Positions 37,939 to 46,706 of a stretch of DNA of 64,000 bases are shown here, piece by piece. The notes below the pieces were generated by a model, which did no database searches, was not told where the DNA came from, and saw nothing but the letters and a program-made list of their open reading frames with translations. A program made the position numbers and the translations under genes. The stretch covers positions 455,170 through 519,169 of the forward strand of contig NZ_JAFIQW010000002.1 in assembly GCF_017355965.1 (NCBI RefSeq). The letters run 5' to 3'. This DNA comes from Desertivibrio insolitus. Its GTDB lineage: Bacteria; Actinomycetota; Actinomycetes; Actinomycetales; Microbacteriaceae. Numbering within the stretch: the stretch's first letter is position 1; each line of letters begins with the position of its first letter.

Positions 37939-38580
37939 CTAGAAGTCGAGCGACTCCGCCGGCTCCAGCGGGTAGAACGTGCCGCCGCCCTGCTCCGTGA
38001 CGGTCCTGATCCGGTCGTAGTGGATGTTCTTCCCGTTGACCGAGAGTGTCATCTCGTGCGCGGGGAAGCTCCGGCGCGGCTTGACCTCGGCGAGGTAGTC
38101 CATGACCTCGCCGATCTTCAGCCACGGTGCGCCCGCCGGTACCGCGAGGGTGTCGACCTCGACGCCCTCCGGAACGGTGAACGAGTCGCCGGGGTAGAAC
38201 AGCCCGTCGTTGACGAGCACGCCCACGTTGTCGATGACGGGGATCGAGGAGTGGATCACCGCGTGCCGCCCGCCGAAGAAGCGCAGCGTGAACGGCCCGA
38301 CCTCGACGCTGTCGCCGGGCGAGACGACCTCGACCTCGAACTCCGGCGCGGCCGCGGCGGCGACCCCGGCCGGGCCGAGGATCCGCGCCTCCGGGCTCTG
38401 CGCGATGATGCGGCGCAACTGCTCCGGCGTCCAGTGGTCGGGGTGCTCGTGCGTGATCACGACGGCGACGACCTCGACCGCCTCGGTGATCGGGGTCGTG
38501 AAGTTGCCCGGATCGATGAACAGCCGCGCGCCGGTCTGCTCGAGCAGCATCGCCGAGTGTTCGAACTTGGTGAGCCTCAT
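37939..38580 (-). CDS. metallo-beta-lactamase-fold hydrolase (UlaG/YtnP-like)
   Basis: 213 residues. The metal motif THEHPDHW (~43-50) gives HxHxDH; later ligands are in GRHAVIHS and YPGDSF. The short form with RLTKFEHSAMLLEQTGARLFIDPG at the N-terminus resembles the UPF0173/UlaG-like group; the substrate is unknown. ATG 38580 is supported by a minus-strand TACTGT (38587-38592) ending six bases before it. Confidence 0.85.
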   Translation of the reverse strand: MRLTKFEHSAMLLEQTGARLFIDPGNFTTPITEAVEVVAVVITHEHPDHWTPEQLRRIIAQSPEARILGPAGVAAAAAPEFEVEVVSPGDSVEVGPFTLRFFGGRHAVIHSSIPVIDNVGVLVNDGLFYPGDSFTVPEGVEVDTLAVPAGAPWLKIGEVMDYLAEVKPRRSFPAHEMTLSVNGKNIHYDRIRTVTEQGGGTFYPLEPAESLDF

Positions 38581-38609
38581 GAACCGACAGTACCCACGGG
38601 TGCCGCAGG

Positions 38610-39404
38610 CTAGGCCATGACGATCTCGACGCCGCGCTCGCGCAGCCGCGCCAGCTGGGAGGGCGGCGCCGAGACATCCGTCACGACCGTTGCGAGCTGA
38701 TCGACGGATGCCAGGCGTGCGGATGCCGGGCGGCCGAACTTGCTGCCGTCCGCGAGCACCACGAGCCGCCGCCCGGCGGCGAGCAGCGCCCTGTCGGTCT
38801 GGATCTCGGTCAGGTTGGTGCGGCTGACGCCACCCTCCGCGTCGATCGCGTAGGCGCCGGTGAAGACCTGGTCGATGCACAGCTCGGCGAGGGCGGCCAC
38901 GGTGAGGTGCCCGAGCGTCGTCATCTCCCGGCGCCGCAGCACGCCCCCGAGCACCACGAGCTCGACGTGCTCGGCGTGGGCGAGGCGGTTGGCGACGACG
39001 AAGCTGTTCGTCACCACCGTCAGCGCGCGGTGCTGGGCGAGGTGGGGAAGCATCGCCTCGGTCGTGGTGCCGCCCGTGACGAGGATCGTCGAGCCCTCGG
39101 GCACCAGCCCGGCGGCCACCCGTCCGATCCGCTGCTTCTCCTCGGCCCGGGAGGCGGAGCGGGCGGGCCAGGTGAGCAGCATGTCCGACCCCGTCGCCGA
39201 GGCGCCGCCGTGGTGGCGCTCGATCAGCCCACGGGCGTGCAGCTCGTCGAGGTCGCGGCGCACCGTGGAGGCGCTCACCCCGAGGGTGCGGGCGAGCTCG
39301 GTGACATCCGCCGCTCCGTGCGTGCGGAGGTACCCGACGAGCTCGCGCTGCCGTGGCACCATGCCCGCGGGGACGTGCTCGGCGTCGCCGGCGACCCTGC
39401 TCAC
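38610..39404 (-). CDS. DeoR/GlpR-family transcriptional regulator
   Basis: 264 residues. N-terminal DeoR helix-turn-helix (~17-70; RQRELVGYLRTHGAADVTELARTLGVSASTVRRDL, seen from ~39350) and a C-terminal sugar-phosphate sensor domain with VTGGTTTEAMLPHL and VLADGSKFGRPA. Start GTG 39404 overlaps the upstream permease stop as GTGA, so it is the last gene of the sugar ABC operon and its amount follows operon expression. It probably represses this operon in response to a phosphorylated sugar. Confidence 0.88.
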   Translation of the reverse strand: MSRVAGDAEHVPAGMVPRQRELVGYLRTHGAADVTELARTLGVSASTVRRDLDELHARGLIERHHGGASATGSDMLLTWPARSASRAEEKQRIGRVAAGLVPEGSTILVTGGTTTEAMLPHLAQHRALTVVTNSFVVANRLAHAEHVELVVLGGVLRRREMTTLGHLTVAALAELCIDQVFTGAYAIDAEGGVSRTNLTEIQTDRALLAAGRRLVVLADGSKFGRPASARLASVDQLATVVTDVSAPPSQLARLRERGVEIVMA

Positions 39405-40288
39405 TTGATGCCGCTCCGGGTGAAGCCCTGCACGAAGTAGCGCTGGAAGACGAGGAACAGCAGCACCATCGGCAGCGTCGCGAGCAGGGCCATCGCCATG
39501 ATCATGTTGAAGTCGACCGTGTACTGCCCGCGCAGGAACAGCAGTCCGATCGGCAGCGTGAAGAGGTAGTTCTCCTTCAGCGCGATGAGCGGCCACGCGA
39601 AGTCGTTCCACGTCGACATCGCGGTGAGCAGGATGAGCACGGCGATGAGCGGCTTGCACAGCGGAAGCACGATCTTGAGGAACACCCGCACGTGGCCGGC
39701 GCCGTCCACTCGCGCGGCCTCGATGATCTCCTGCGGGATGCCGATGATGAACTGCCGCGACAGGAAGATGCCGAACGCGGTCGCGGCCGACGGCAGGATC
39801 ACCGCCCAGTAGGTGCCGTAGATGCCGAGGCGGGTGACCAGCTGGAACTGCGACACCATGATCACCTGCACCGGCAGCATCAGGGTCGACAGCGCCAGCA
39901 GCAGGATGACGTTGCGCCCGCGGAAGCGCAGACGGGCGAACGCGTACCCGGCCATCAGGTTGAGCACGACCGTCAGCACCGTCACGAAGACGGTGATGAC
40001 GACGGAGTTGCCGAGCCACGTCACGACCGGGTACTCGGTGAAGATCCGCGTGAAGTTGTCGAGCGTGAACGTCGAGGGCCAGAGGCGCAGCTCACGTGAG
40101 AAGAGCTCCGCCCGCGGCGAGAACGCCACGACGACCATCCAGTAGAGCGGGAACAGCAGCAGCCCGGCCGCGACCACGGCCAGCACGACCCGCAGTGCGT
40201 ACGCGCCGCGGCCACGGCGCCGGCCGGCGCGGCGCTGCGGGATCTGCCGCGCCTCGGCAGCGACGGCGAGCGGGGGAGCGGTCGTCAC
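39401..40288 (-). CDS. sugar ABC transporter permease (MalG/CUT1 type)
   Basis: 295 residues, six helices after a ~25-residue basic N-terminal extension. The EAA loop is EAARVDGAGHVRVFLKIVLPLCKPL (~195-219), and NDFAWPLI is typical of CUT1 permeases. The ribosome site GGAGGACGCC before GTG 40288 is strong. Downstream gene: DeoR regulator, four-base overlap. Upstream: the partner permease, nine bases away. No ATPase is encoded here, so a shared MsiK-like ATPase elsewhere is likely. Confidence 0.92.
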   Translation of the reverse strand: MTTAPPLAVAAEARQIPQRRAGRRRGRGAYALRVVLAVVAAGLLLFPLYWMVVVAFSPRAELFSRELRLWPSTFTLDNFTRIFTEYPVVTWLGNSVVITVFVTVLTVVLNLMAGYAFARLRFRGRNVILLLALSTLMLPVQVIMVSQFQLVTRLGIYGTYWAVILPSAATAFGIFLSRQFIIGIPQEIIEAARVDGAGHVRVFLKIVLPLCKPLIAVLILLTAMSTWNDFAWPLIALKENYLFTLPIGLLFLRGQYTVDFNMIMAMALLATLPMVLLFLVFQRYFVQGFTRSGIK

Positions 40289-40297
40289 GGCGTCCTC

Positions 40298-41242
40298 CTA
40301 GTCGGTGAGGTCACGGGCACGGCTCGCCCTCCAGTACAGGGCGGTGAACACGAGCGTGATGATCAGCAGCACGATGCCGAGGGCCGCGGCGTAGCCCTGC
40401 TCGCGCGTCACGAAGCCGTTCTGGTACGCGTACGTGACGAGCACGGAGGTCGAGTAGCCGGGGCCGCCGCCGGTCATCACGAAGATGATGTCGAACACCT
40501 GGAACGAGTAGATGACGTTCATCACCAGCAGGAAGAAGGTCGACGGGCCCACGAGCGGGAGCGTGACGTTGCGGAACTGCTGCCACGCGTTCGCGCCGTC
40601 GAGACGCGCCGACTCGTACAGCTCGGGGGAGACCCCCTGGAGCCCCGCGAGGTAGATCACCATGTTGAAGCCGACACGCACCCAGAGCGTGATGATCACG
40701 ACCGAGGCGAACGCCTCGGCGCCACCCGACTGCCACGACAGCGCCGGGCCGCCGATCGCTCGCAGCAGCTTGTTGAGGATGCCGGTGCCCTCGTCGAAGA
40801 TCAGCACCCCGACCAGAGCGGTCGCGACGCCTGACACGACCATCGGCAGCACGATGATCGTGCGGAAGAGACCGCGGGCCGGCAGCACGGAGTTCATGAG
40901 CACCGCGAGCCCGAGCCCGAGCGCCATCGACAGCGGGACGGTGATCGCCGTGAACAGCACGGTGTTGGCGGTCGACTGCCAGAACGCGGCATCCGACAGC
41001 AGCCGGGCGTAGTTGCCGAGGCCGATGAAGTCGCCGTCGCCGAAGCCGCGGGCGTCGCGGAGGCTGATGAGGACCGCCGAGACGACGGGGTAGAGCAGGA
41101 ACAGTCCGATGAGCACCAGGTTCGGCGCGGCGAAGCTGTAGCCCGCGAGCGCCTCCTGCAGCCGGGCGCTCCGCCCGCCCGTGCGCGGGGCGGGGGAGCG
41201 CCCGGCGAGGGGGCGACTAAGGGAGCGGGTGTCCGCCGTCAC
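40298..41242 (-). CDS. sugar ABC transporter permease (MalF/CUT1 type)
   Basis: 314 residues, six helices. The EAA loop is YESARLDGANAWQQFRNVTLPLVGPS (~210-235); FVMTGGGPGYSTSVLVTYAYQNGF is the usual MalF C-terminal signature. A ~30-residue Arg/Pro/Ser-rich N-terminal tail precedes helix 1. GTG 41242 overlaps the binding-protein stop by four bases. Confidence 0.92.
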   Translation of the reverse strand: MTADTRSLSRPLAGRSPAPRTGGRSARLQEALAGYSFAAPNLVLIGLFLLYPVVSAVLISLRDARGFGDGDFIGLGNYARLLSDAAFWQSTANTVLFTAITVPLSMALGLGLAVLMNSVLPARGLFRTIIVLPMVVSGVATALVGVLIFDEGTGILNKLLRAIGGPALSWQSGGAEAFASVVIITLWVRVGFNMVIYLAGLQGVSPELYESARLDGANAWQQFRNVTLPLVGPSTFFLLVMNVIYSFQVFDIIFVMTGGGPGYSTSVLVTYAYQNGFVTREQGYAAALGIVLLIITLVFTALYWRASRARDLTD

Positions 41243-42528
41243 GCGCCGGTCGCCTGCCCGATCGCGTCGGAGAGGTTCGCGAGCGTCTGCTCGGTGGACT
41301 GACCGCTCGTGAACGCGAGGTCGAGCTGGTCCTGCAGCGCGGTGGTGACCGAGGCCATTCCGGGGATCGTCAGCTGCGCGACATCCGACTCCTCGAGCGT
41401 CGTCGCCTGCTGCACGAAGACGGGCATCACGTCGGGCCGCACGGCGTAGTCGAGCTCTGTGTCGACGAGGCTCGTCAGCGTCGGCAGCTCGTTGGTCGCG
41501 GCGCAGAACTCCGCCATCGCCTCCTGCTCGACCATGAAGCGAAGGAACTCGGCGGCGAGGTCGGGGTTCGCCGTGCCGGCGGTGGCCACGAGCGCGTTGC
41601 CGCCGAGGTCGGTCGCGCCGCGCTGGTCGCGGGGGAGGTAGGTGGTCGCCCACTCGAATCCCGCGGCGTCGAGGCCGGGCACGACGAAGCTGCCGGCGGA
41701 TGCCATGACGGCGGTCTCGGCCAGGAACACCGCGTCGGCGTAGGTCGACGACTTCACCGCGCTGTTCGCGGGCACCCACGACTGCTCGAAGAACCCCTTC
41801 GTGTAGTCGAGCGCGCGGCGACCCGCGTCGGAGTCGATCGCCGGCGTGACGAGGTCGTCCTCGACGAAGCGGCCGCCCGCGGCGAAGAGGAAGCTCAGCC
41901 AGCGCGGCGCGCCGCCGAGCTGCCAGTTGTAGACGAAGGGGTACTGCTCGGGCGGGAGCGAGCCGCGCAGCTGCGCGAGCACCCCGGAGAACTCGTCCCA
42001 CGTCCACGCGCTCTCGAGGCTGTCGGGCACGCTCGTGATGCCCGCCGCCTGGAACGCGGCGACGTTGTAGACGATCGCGGACACGTCGGTCTGGTGCGGC
42101 ACCCCGAAGGGGGTGCCGTCGAACTGCACCGCCTGCCAGAACGCGGGGATGAAGTCGTTCCCGTTGTCGACGAGGTCGGAGAGGTCGAGGAGCTGCTCCT
42201 GGCTGGAGTAGACGCCGAGGTTGCCGTAGTCGACGCGGAACACGTCGGGCGCGGTGCCCGACTGCAGCTGAGCGTCGATGTTGCGGAAGATCTGCTCGTA
42301 CGGGACGACGTTGAGGTTCACGGTGACGCCGTTCGCCTCCTGGAAGCGGTCGACGAGGGAGCGGAACACCACCTCCTCGCTCTCCGAGGCCCACGTCGTG
42401 AAGGTGAGGTCGGCGCCACCCTCGCCGCCGCCCGAGTCGGGGCGGCTGAAGCCGGCGCAGCCGGCGAGCAGGGCGGACGCGGAGAAGACCCCCGCGGTGC
42501 CCAGAAGCTGTCGTCTCGTGAGGTCCAT
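41239..42528 (-). CDS. extracellular sugar-binding lipoprotein (CUT1 ABC importer)
   Basis: 429 residues. The N-terminus TRRQLLG followed by a hydrophobic stretch and LLAGC looks like a Tat-type lipoprotein signal (twin arginine at 5-6, lipid Cys ~24). The mature part is an SBP_bac_1 fold: LTFTTWASESEEVVFRSLVDRFQEANGVTVN and GTAPDVFRVDYGNL. The substrate, an oligosaccharide or polyol, cannot be told. It is first in the operon with two permeases and a DeoR regulator. Confidence 0.9.
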   Translation of the reverse strand: MDLTRRQLLGTAGVFSASALLAGCAGFSRPDSGGGEGGADLTFTTWASESEEVVFRSLVDRFQEANGVTVNLNVVPYEQIFRNIDAQLQSGTAPDVFRVDYGNLGVYSSQEQLLDLSDLVDNGNDFIPAFWQAVQFDGTPFGVPHQTDVSAIVYNVAAFQAAGITSVPDSLESAWTWDEFSGVLAQLRGSLPPEQYPFVYNWQLGGAPRWLSFLFAAGGRFVEDDLVTPAIDSDAGRRALDYTKGFFEQSWVPANSAVKSSTYADAVFLAETAVMASAGSFVVPGLDAAGFEWATTYLPRDQRGATDLGGNALVATAGTANPDLAAEFLRFMVEQEAMAEFCAATNELPTLTSLVDTELDYAVRPDVMPVFVQQATTLEESDVAQLTIPGMASVTTALQDQLDLAFTSGQSTEQTLANLSDAIGQATGA

Positions 42529-42621
42529 GGGGGTCCCTTCCGCAGGTGGCGCTCGTGCACGCCTCTGCTCCCCATTCGAGGGCGCAGGGAGGAGGATTTC
42601 AAGGCTTTCCAGCGGATGCCC

Positions 42622-42663
42622 GGTTCTGATCGTTTCTGCTCACTTGTGGTGGTTTCCCTGCTC
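42622..42663. promoter_or_regulatory. candidate DeoR operator repeats
   Basis: Three imperfect direct repeats, GGTTCTGATC (42622), GTTTCTGCTC (42632) and GTTTCCCTGCTC (42652), lie in the 161-base gap between the ABC operon and the divergent lipid kinase. Repeated elements of this kind suit DeoR-type regulators. The -10 for the operon itself was not resolved. Confidence 0.4.
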
Positions 42664-42689
42664 TCCGCCGCCGCGGTAGGGTCCCCAGC

Positions 42690-43589
42690 GTGCCCCACCG
42701 CAAGCGCGTCGTCGTCGCCGCGAATCCCCGGGCGGGCTCCGGCGCGGCAGTCCGCGCAGGAGCGCGCACGATCGACGCTCTGCGCGCCGACGGACACGAC
42801 GTCGTCGTGGTCGACGCCCCGGACGCGGACGGGCTCGAAGAGGCGCTGCGGGCGCAGGTCCTCGCCGGCGCGGACGCACTCGTGCTGGTCGGCGGTGACG
42901 GCACCGTGCACCTCGGGATCAACGCGGCCGCCGGCACGGAGACCGTCGTGGGCATCGTGCCCACCGGATCCGGCAACGACCTGATCAGATCGCTCGGGCT
43001 GCCGGTCGGCGACCTCGACGCGACCCTCGCCCAACTGCTCGTCTCGCTGCAGATGGCGCCGCGGGTGATCGACACCGTGCAGGTCGACGGCGGCCCACGG
43101 GAGCGGCGGTACGGCACGATCCTCTCCGCCGGCTTCGACGCCTACGTGCACGAACGGGCCGAGCGGCTGCGCTACCCGACCGGCGGCTCCCGCTACGCGA
43201 TCGCCGTCTTCGTCGAGCTCGCGATGCTGAAGCCGCGGCACTACCGACTGCAGCTCGACGACGAGACCCTCGAGTTCGACGCGATGCTCGTCGCCGTCGC
43301 CAACAGCAGTCACTTCGGCGCGGGCATGCACGTCGCCCCGCAGGCCGAGATGGACGACGGTTTCCTCGACGTCGTGACGATCGCCCCCTGCTCGCGCCTG
43401 GAGTTCGTGCGGGCCTTCCCCCGGGTCTACCGGGGCGACCACCTGACCCACCCGAAGTTCTCGGTGCGCCGCGCTCGCCGCGTGCGCATCGAGTCCGACG
43501 ACATCGTCGCCTGGGCCGACGGGGAGCGGATGGGCTCGCTGCCCCTCCAGGTCGAGGTCGTGCCGCGCTCGCTCCGCCTGCTCGCGTGA
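42690..43589 (+). CDS. diacylglycerol/lipid kinase family protein
   Basis: 299 residues. The DAGK catalytic domain has VVGGDGTVHLGINA (Gly-rich nucleotide loop GGDGT, ~70-75) and GIVPTGSGNDL (~90-100), and the C-terminal half has the NSSHFGAGMHVAPQAEMDDGFLDVV segment. It probably phosphorylates a diacylglycerol-like lipid at the membrane; YegS/DgkB-type substrates vary. GTG 42690 is placed by TAGGGT (42677-42682) seven bases before it. Confidence 0.9.
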   Translation: MPHRKRVVVAANPRAGSGAAVRAGARTIDALRADGHDVVVVDAPDADGLEEALRAQVLAGADALVLVGGDGTVHLGINAAAGTETVVGIVPTGSGNDLIRSLGLPVGDLDATLAQLLVSLQMAPRVIDTVQVDGGPRERRYGTILSAGFDAYVHERAERLRYPTGGSRYAIAVFVELAMLKPRHYRLQLDDETLEFDAMLVAVANSSHFGAGMHVAPQAEMDDGFLDVVTIAPCSRLEFVRAFPRVYRGDHLTHPKFSVRRARRVRIESDDIVAWADGERMGSLPLQVEVVPRSLRLLA

Positions 43590-43654
43590 GGGCGGGGGCG
43601 GCTCGATTTGGAGGCCGCCCGAAACGTGTGGCATACTCTTCGAGTTGTCACTTC

Positions 43655-43727
43655 GGCCCCATCGTATAGTGGCCTAGTACGCCGCCCTCTCACGGCGGTA
43701 ACGCGGGTTCGAATCCCGCTGGGGTCA
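43655..43727 (+). tRNA. tRNA-Glu (anticodon CTC)
   Basis: 73 bases without CCA. Acceptor GGCCCCA/TGGGGTC (one G-T pair), anticodon stem CCGCC/GGCGG around CTCTCAC (anticodon 43689-43691), T-arm GCGGG TTCGAAT CCCGC, discriminator A. A -10 TACTCT lies at 43634-43639. Confidence 0.97.
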
Positions 43728-43734
43728 CAACAGG

Positions 43735-43761
43735 AAAAGCGCCCGCTGGTCGGGCGCTTTT
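43735..43761 (+). terminator. tRNA-Glu terminator
   Basis: AAAAGCGCCCG pairs perfectly (11 bp) with CGGGCGCTTTT around CTGGT. Confidence 0.92.
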
Positions 43762-43882
43762 CTGTTTCCCGGACGTGATCGGCGGCGGGTGCCGCCCGCC
43801 CCGATCTTGCTCGGATCCGCGGATGCCGGCGCGCCGAGCCATCCGATCCGTGTCAAGCCCTGCCTCGGAATCTCCTGCGAGG

Positions 43883-44001
43883 TAGAGTCGGGGGTCGCGA
43901 AGGGGAGTATCCCGTCTTCGTCATCCGGTCAGTACGGGCCTCGTCGTCGAGCCCTCGGGTGGCGGCGCCGTGCGAGGCGTGGGAGAGACTTTCGAGTCTT
44001 C
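43883..44001 (+). promoter_or_regulatory. probable yybP-ykoY (Mn2+) riboswitch with its promoter
   Basis: A -10 TAGAGT (43883-43888) predicts a start near 43895. The RNA then has the two conserved yybP-ykoY pieces: AGGGGAGTA (43901-43909) and GGGAGAGACTTTC (43981-43993), separated by paired helices (CCCGTC/GACGGG-like and CGGGTGGCGGCGCCG). The motif commonly precedes TerC-family and other Mn2+ exporters, as here. AGACT TTCG AGTCT at 43986-43999 may be part of the switching helix, 15 bases before the ribosome site of terC. Confidence 0.8.
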
Positions 44002-44026
44002 CGCCTACCCCCACGAAGGATCCTCC

Positions 44027-45061
44027 TTGGAACTCGCCCTGCCCCTGTGGTTCGAGATCGCCGCGTTCGTCGGCCTCACCGCCATCCTGATCACCGATCT
44101 CGTGATCGTGTACCGCCGCCCGCACATCCCCTCGACCAAGGAGTCGAGCCTCTGGGTCGGCTTCTACGTCTTCCTCGCGCTCGCCTTCGCCGCGCTGATG
44201 TTCTTCATCGCCGGGCCCGAGCACGCGGGTCAGTTCGTCGCGGGCTGGCTCACCGAGTACAGCCTCAGCGTCGACAACCTGTTCGTGTTCCTGCTGATCA
44301 TGGCCCAGTTCTCGGTGCCCCGTAAGTACCAGCAGGAGGTGCTCATGGTGGGCATCATCCTCGCGCTCGTGTTCCGCGGCGCGTTCATCCTGCTCGGCGC
44401 CCAGCTCATCGAGTCGTTCAGCTGGATCTTCTACCTCTTCGGCGCCTTCCTCATCTACACGGCGATCAAGCAGGCGTTCTCGCACGATGACGACGTCGAG
44501 CAGCGCGAGAGCGGGCTCATCCGCCTCCTCCGCCGCCGCGTGCACATCACCGACCACTACGACGGCGCGAAGATCCGCACCATGGTCGACGGCAAGAAGG
44601 CCTTCACACCGATCCTCGTCGTGTTCATCGCGATCGGCACGACCGACCTCCTGTTCGCGATCGACTCGATCCCCGCGATCTTCGGCATCACGCAGGACCC
44701 CTTCATCGTGTTCACCGCCAACGTCTTCGCGCTGATGGGTCTTCGCCAGCTGTACTTCCTGCTCGGCGACCTCGTCGACAAGCTCGAGTACCTCAAGTAC
44801 GGCATCGCGTTCATCCTCGGCTTCATCGGCGTCAAGCTCGTCGCGCACGCCCTGCACACGAACGAGCTGCCCTTCATCAACGGTGGCCACCACATCGAGT
44901 GGGCGCCCGAGATCGGCACCACGACCTCGCTCGGGGTCATCGTCGCCGCGATGACCGTCGCCGTGGTCGCGAGCCTCATCAAGCTCCGTCGCGACGGCCG
45001 CAAGGTCGAGGTGGATGCCGCGGACGACACGTCCTCGGTCACCGTCGAGAGCCGCGACTGA
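44027..45061 (+). CDS. TerC family integral membrane protein, probable Mn2+ exporter
   Basis: 344 residues, about eight helices. TerC landmarks are ILITDLVIVYRR, EYSLSVDNLFVFLLIM (~70-85) with the conserved DN pair, and TTDLLFAIDSIPAIFGIT (~204-221). TTG 44027 is chosen over upstream GTG codons because GAAGGA lies six bases before it and because longer starts would run into the riboswitch. Upstream control by a yybP-ykoY element implies induction by manganese. A ~25-residue acidic tail follows the last helix. Confidence 0.88.
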   Translation: MELALPLWFEIAAFVGLTAILITDLVIVYRRPHIPSTKESSLWVGFYVFLALAFAALMFFIAGPEHAGQFVAGWLTEYSLSVDNLFVFLLIMAQFSVPRKYQQEVLMVGIILALVFRGAFILLGAQLIESFSWIFYLFGAFLIYTAIKQAFSHDDDVEQRESGLIRLLRRRVHITDHYDGAKIRTMVDGKKAFTPILVVFIAIGTTDLLFAIDSIPAIFGITQDPFIVFTANVFALMGLRQLYFLLGDLVDKLEYLKYGIAFILGFIGVKLVAHALHTNELPFINGGHHIEWAPEIGTTTSLGVIVAAMTVAVVASLIKLRRDGRKVEVDAADDTSSVTVESRD

Positions 45062-45122
45062 CCTGCTCCGCCGTGTGACATCCGGCCCTACGCGCGCGGG
45101 GGCCGGATGTTACCCTCGGGGG

Positions 45123-45167
45123 ATGCAGATCGATCGGCGACTTCTTACGCGCCGCGGCGAGTCCTGA
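45123..45167 (+). CDS. leuL: 14-residue leuCD leader peptide (leaderless)
   Basis: -10 TACCCT (45111-45116) ends six bases before ATG 45123, so this ORF should be the first thing translated on the leuCD mRNA. It encodes MQIDRRLLTRRGES with two consecutive CTT leucine codons, a codon rarely used in this GC-rich window. The stop lies inside one arm of a hairpin: CCGCGGCGAG (45152-45161) can pair with CTCGTCGCGG (45180-45189). Ribosome stalling at the leucine codons could alter this fold and control leuC 66 bases further on. Leucine attenuation is inferred. Confidence 0.6.
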   Translation: MQIDRRLLTRRGES

Positions 45168-45233
45168 TCCAAGGCCTCTCTCGTCGCGGAGTCCAACGCG
45201 GGCCGCAACAGATCTAGAACAAGGACTGCATCC

Positions 45234-46706
45234 ATGAGCATCGAAGAGACTCGACGGCCCCGAACCCTGGCAGAAAAGGTCTGGGACGACCACCTGGTCG
45301 CCAAGGGTGAGGACGGCGCACCCGACCTGCTGTACATCGACCTGCACCTCGTGCACGAGGTCACGAGCCCGCAGGCGTTCGACGGCCTCCGCGCCGAGGG
45401 GCGCCCGGTCCGCCGGCCCGATCTGACGATCGCGACCGAGGACCACAACACCCCGACGATCGGCATCGACCGGCCGATCGCCGACCTGACGAGCCGCACC
45501 CAGATCGAGACCCTGCGCAGGAACGCCGCCGAATTCGGCATCCGCCTGCACTCGCTCGGCGACAAGGAACAGGGCATCGTGCACGTCGTCGGGCCCCAGC
45601 TCGGCCTGACGATGCCCGGCATCACCGTCGTCTGCGGCGACTCGCACACCTCCACGCACGGCGCGTTCGGCGCGATGGCGTTCGGCATCGGCACGAGCGA
45701 GGTCGAGCACGTGCTCGCCACGCAGACGCTGCCGCTCAAGCCCTTCAAGACGATGGCGATCACCGTCGAGGGCGAGCTGCGGCCCGGGGTCACCGCGAAG
45801 GACATCATCCTCGCCGTCATCGCCAAGATCGGCACCGGCGGTGGCCAGGGCTACGTGCTCGAGTACCGCGGCAGCGCCATCCGCTCGCTCTCGATGGAGG
45901 GCCGGATGACGATCTGCAACATGTCGATCGAGGCCGGCGCCCGCGCGGGCATGGTCGCCCCCGACCAGATCACCTACGACTACCTCAAGGGCCGGCCGCA
46001 CGCCCCCGAGGGCGCCGACTGGGACGCCGCCGTCGAGTACTGGGACACCCTCGCGACCGACGACGACGCCGTGTTCGACGCCGAGGTCTTCATCGACGCG
46101 AACGAGCTCGAGCCCTTCGTCACGTGGGGCACCAACCCGGGCCAGGGCGTCTCGCTGAGCCAGACCGTGCCCGACCCGACCACGATCATCGACCCCAACG
46201 AGCGCGCCGCCGCCGAGCGCGCCCTGGAGTACATGGACCTCGAGGCCGGCACCCCCATGAAGGAGATCCCGGTCGACGCGGTCTTCATGGGCTCCTGCAC
46301 CAACAGCCGCATCGAGGACCTGCGCGCGTTCGCGTCGATCATCCGCGGCAAGAAGAAGGCCGACGGCGTGCGCGTCATGGTCGTGCCGGGCTCCGCGCGC
46401 GTGCGTCTCGAGGCCGAGGCGGAGGGCCTGAACAAGGTGTTCGAGGAGTTCGGTGCCGAGTGGCGTTTCGCCGGCTGCTCGATGTGCCTCGGCATGAACC
46501 CCGACCAGCTGGCTCCGGGGGAGCGCTGCGCCTCGACCTCGAACCGCAACTTCGAGGGGCGCCAGGGCAAGGGCGGCCGCACCCACCTGGTCTCTCCGCT
46601 CGTCGCCGCGGCGACCGCGATCCGCGGCACGCTCTCCAGCCCCTGGGATCTCGAGAACGACCAGACGGATGCCGCCGCGTCGCGCACCGAGGAGGTCAGC
46701 GCCTGA
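45234..46706 (+). CDS. leuC: 3-isopropylmalate dehydratase, large subunit
   Basis: Leucine synthesis: aconitase-type isomerisation of isopropylmalate, with a [4Fe-4S] cluster. 490 residues. [33 protein letters not shown] (from ~131) and [13 protein letters not shown] (~351-363) and [12 protein letters not shown] (~413-424) carry the cluster cysteines. AAGGAC serves ATG 45234. The small subunit starts on the last base of its TGA. Confidence 0.96.
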   Translation: MSIEETRRPRTLAEKVWDDHLVAKGEDGAPDLLYIDLHLVHEVTSPQAFDGLRAEGRPVRRPDLTIATEDHNTPTIGIDRPIADLTSRTQIETLRRNAAEFGIRLHSLGDKEQGIVHVVGPQLGLTMPGITVVCGDSHTSTHGAFGAMAFGIGTSEVEHVLATQTLPLKPFKTMAITVEGELRPGVTAKDIILAVIAKIGTGGGQGYVLEYRGSAIRSLSMEGRMTICNMSIEAGARAGMVAPDQITYDYLKGRPHAPEGADWDAAVEYWDTLATDDDAVFDAEVFIDANELEPFVTWGTNPGQGVSLSQTVPDPTTIIDPNERAAAERALEYMDLEAGTPMKEIPVDAVFMGSCTNSRIEDLRAFASIIRGKKKADGVRVMVVPGSARVRLEAEAEGLNKVFEEFGAEWRFAGCSMCLGMNPDQLAPGERCASTSNRNFEGRQGKGGRTHLVSPLVAAATAIRGTLSSPWDLENDQTDAAASRTEEVSA

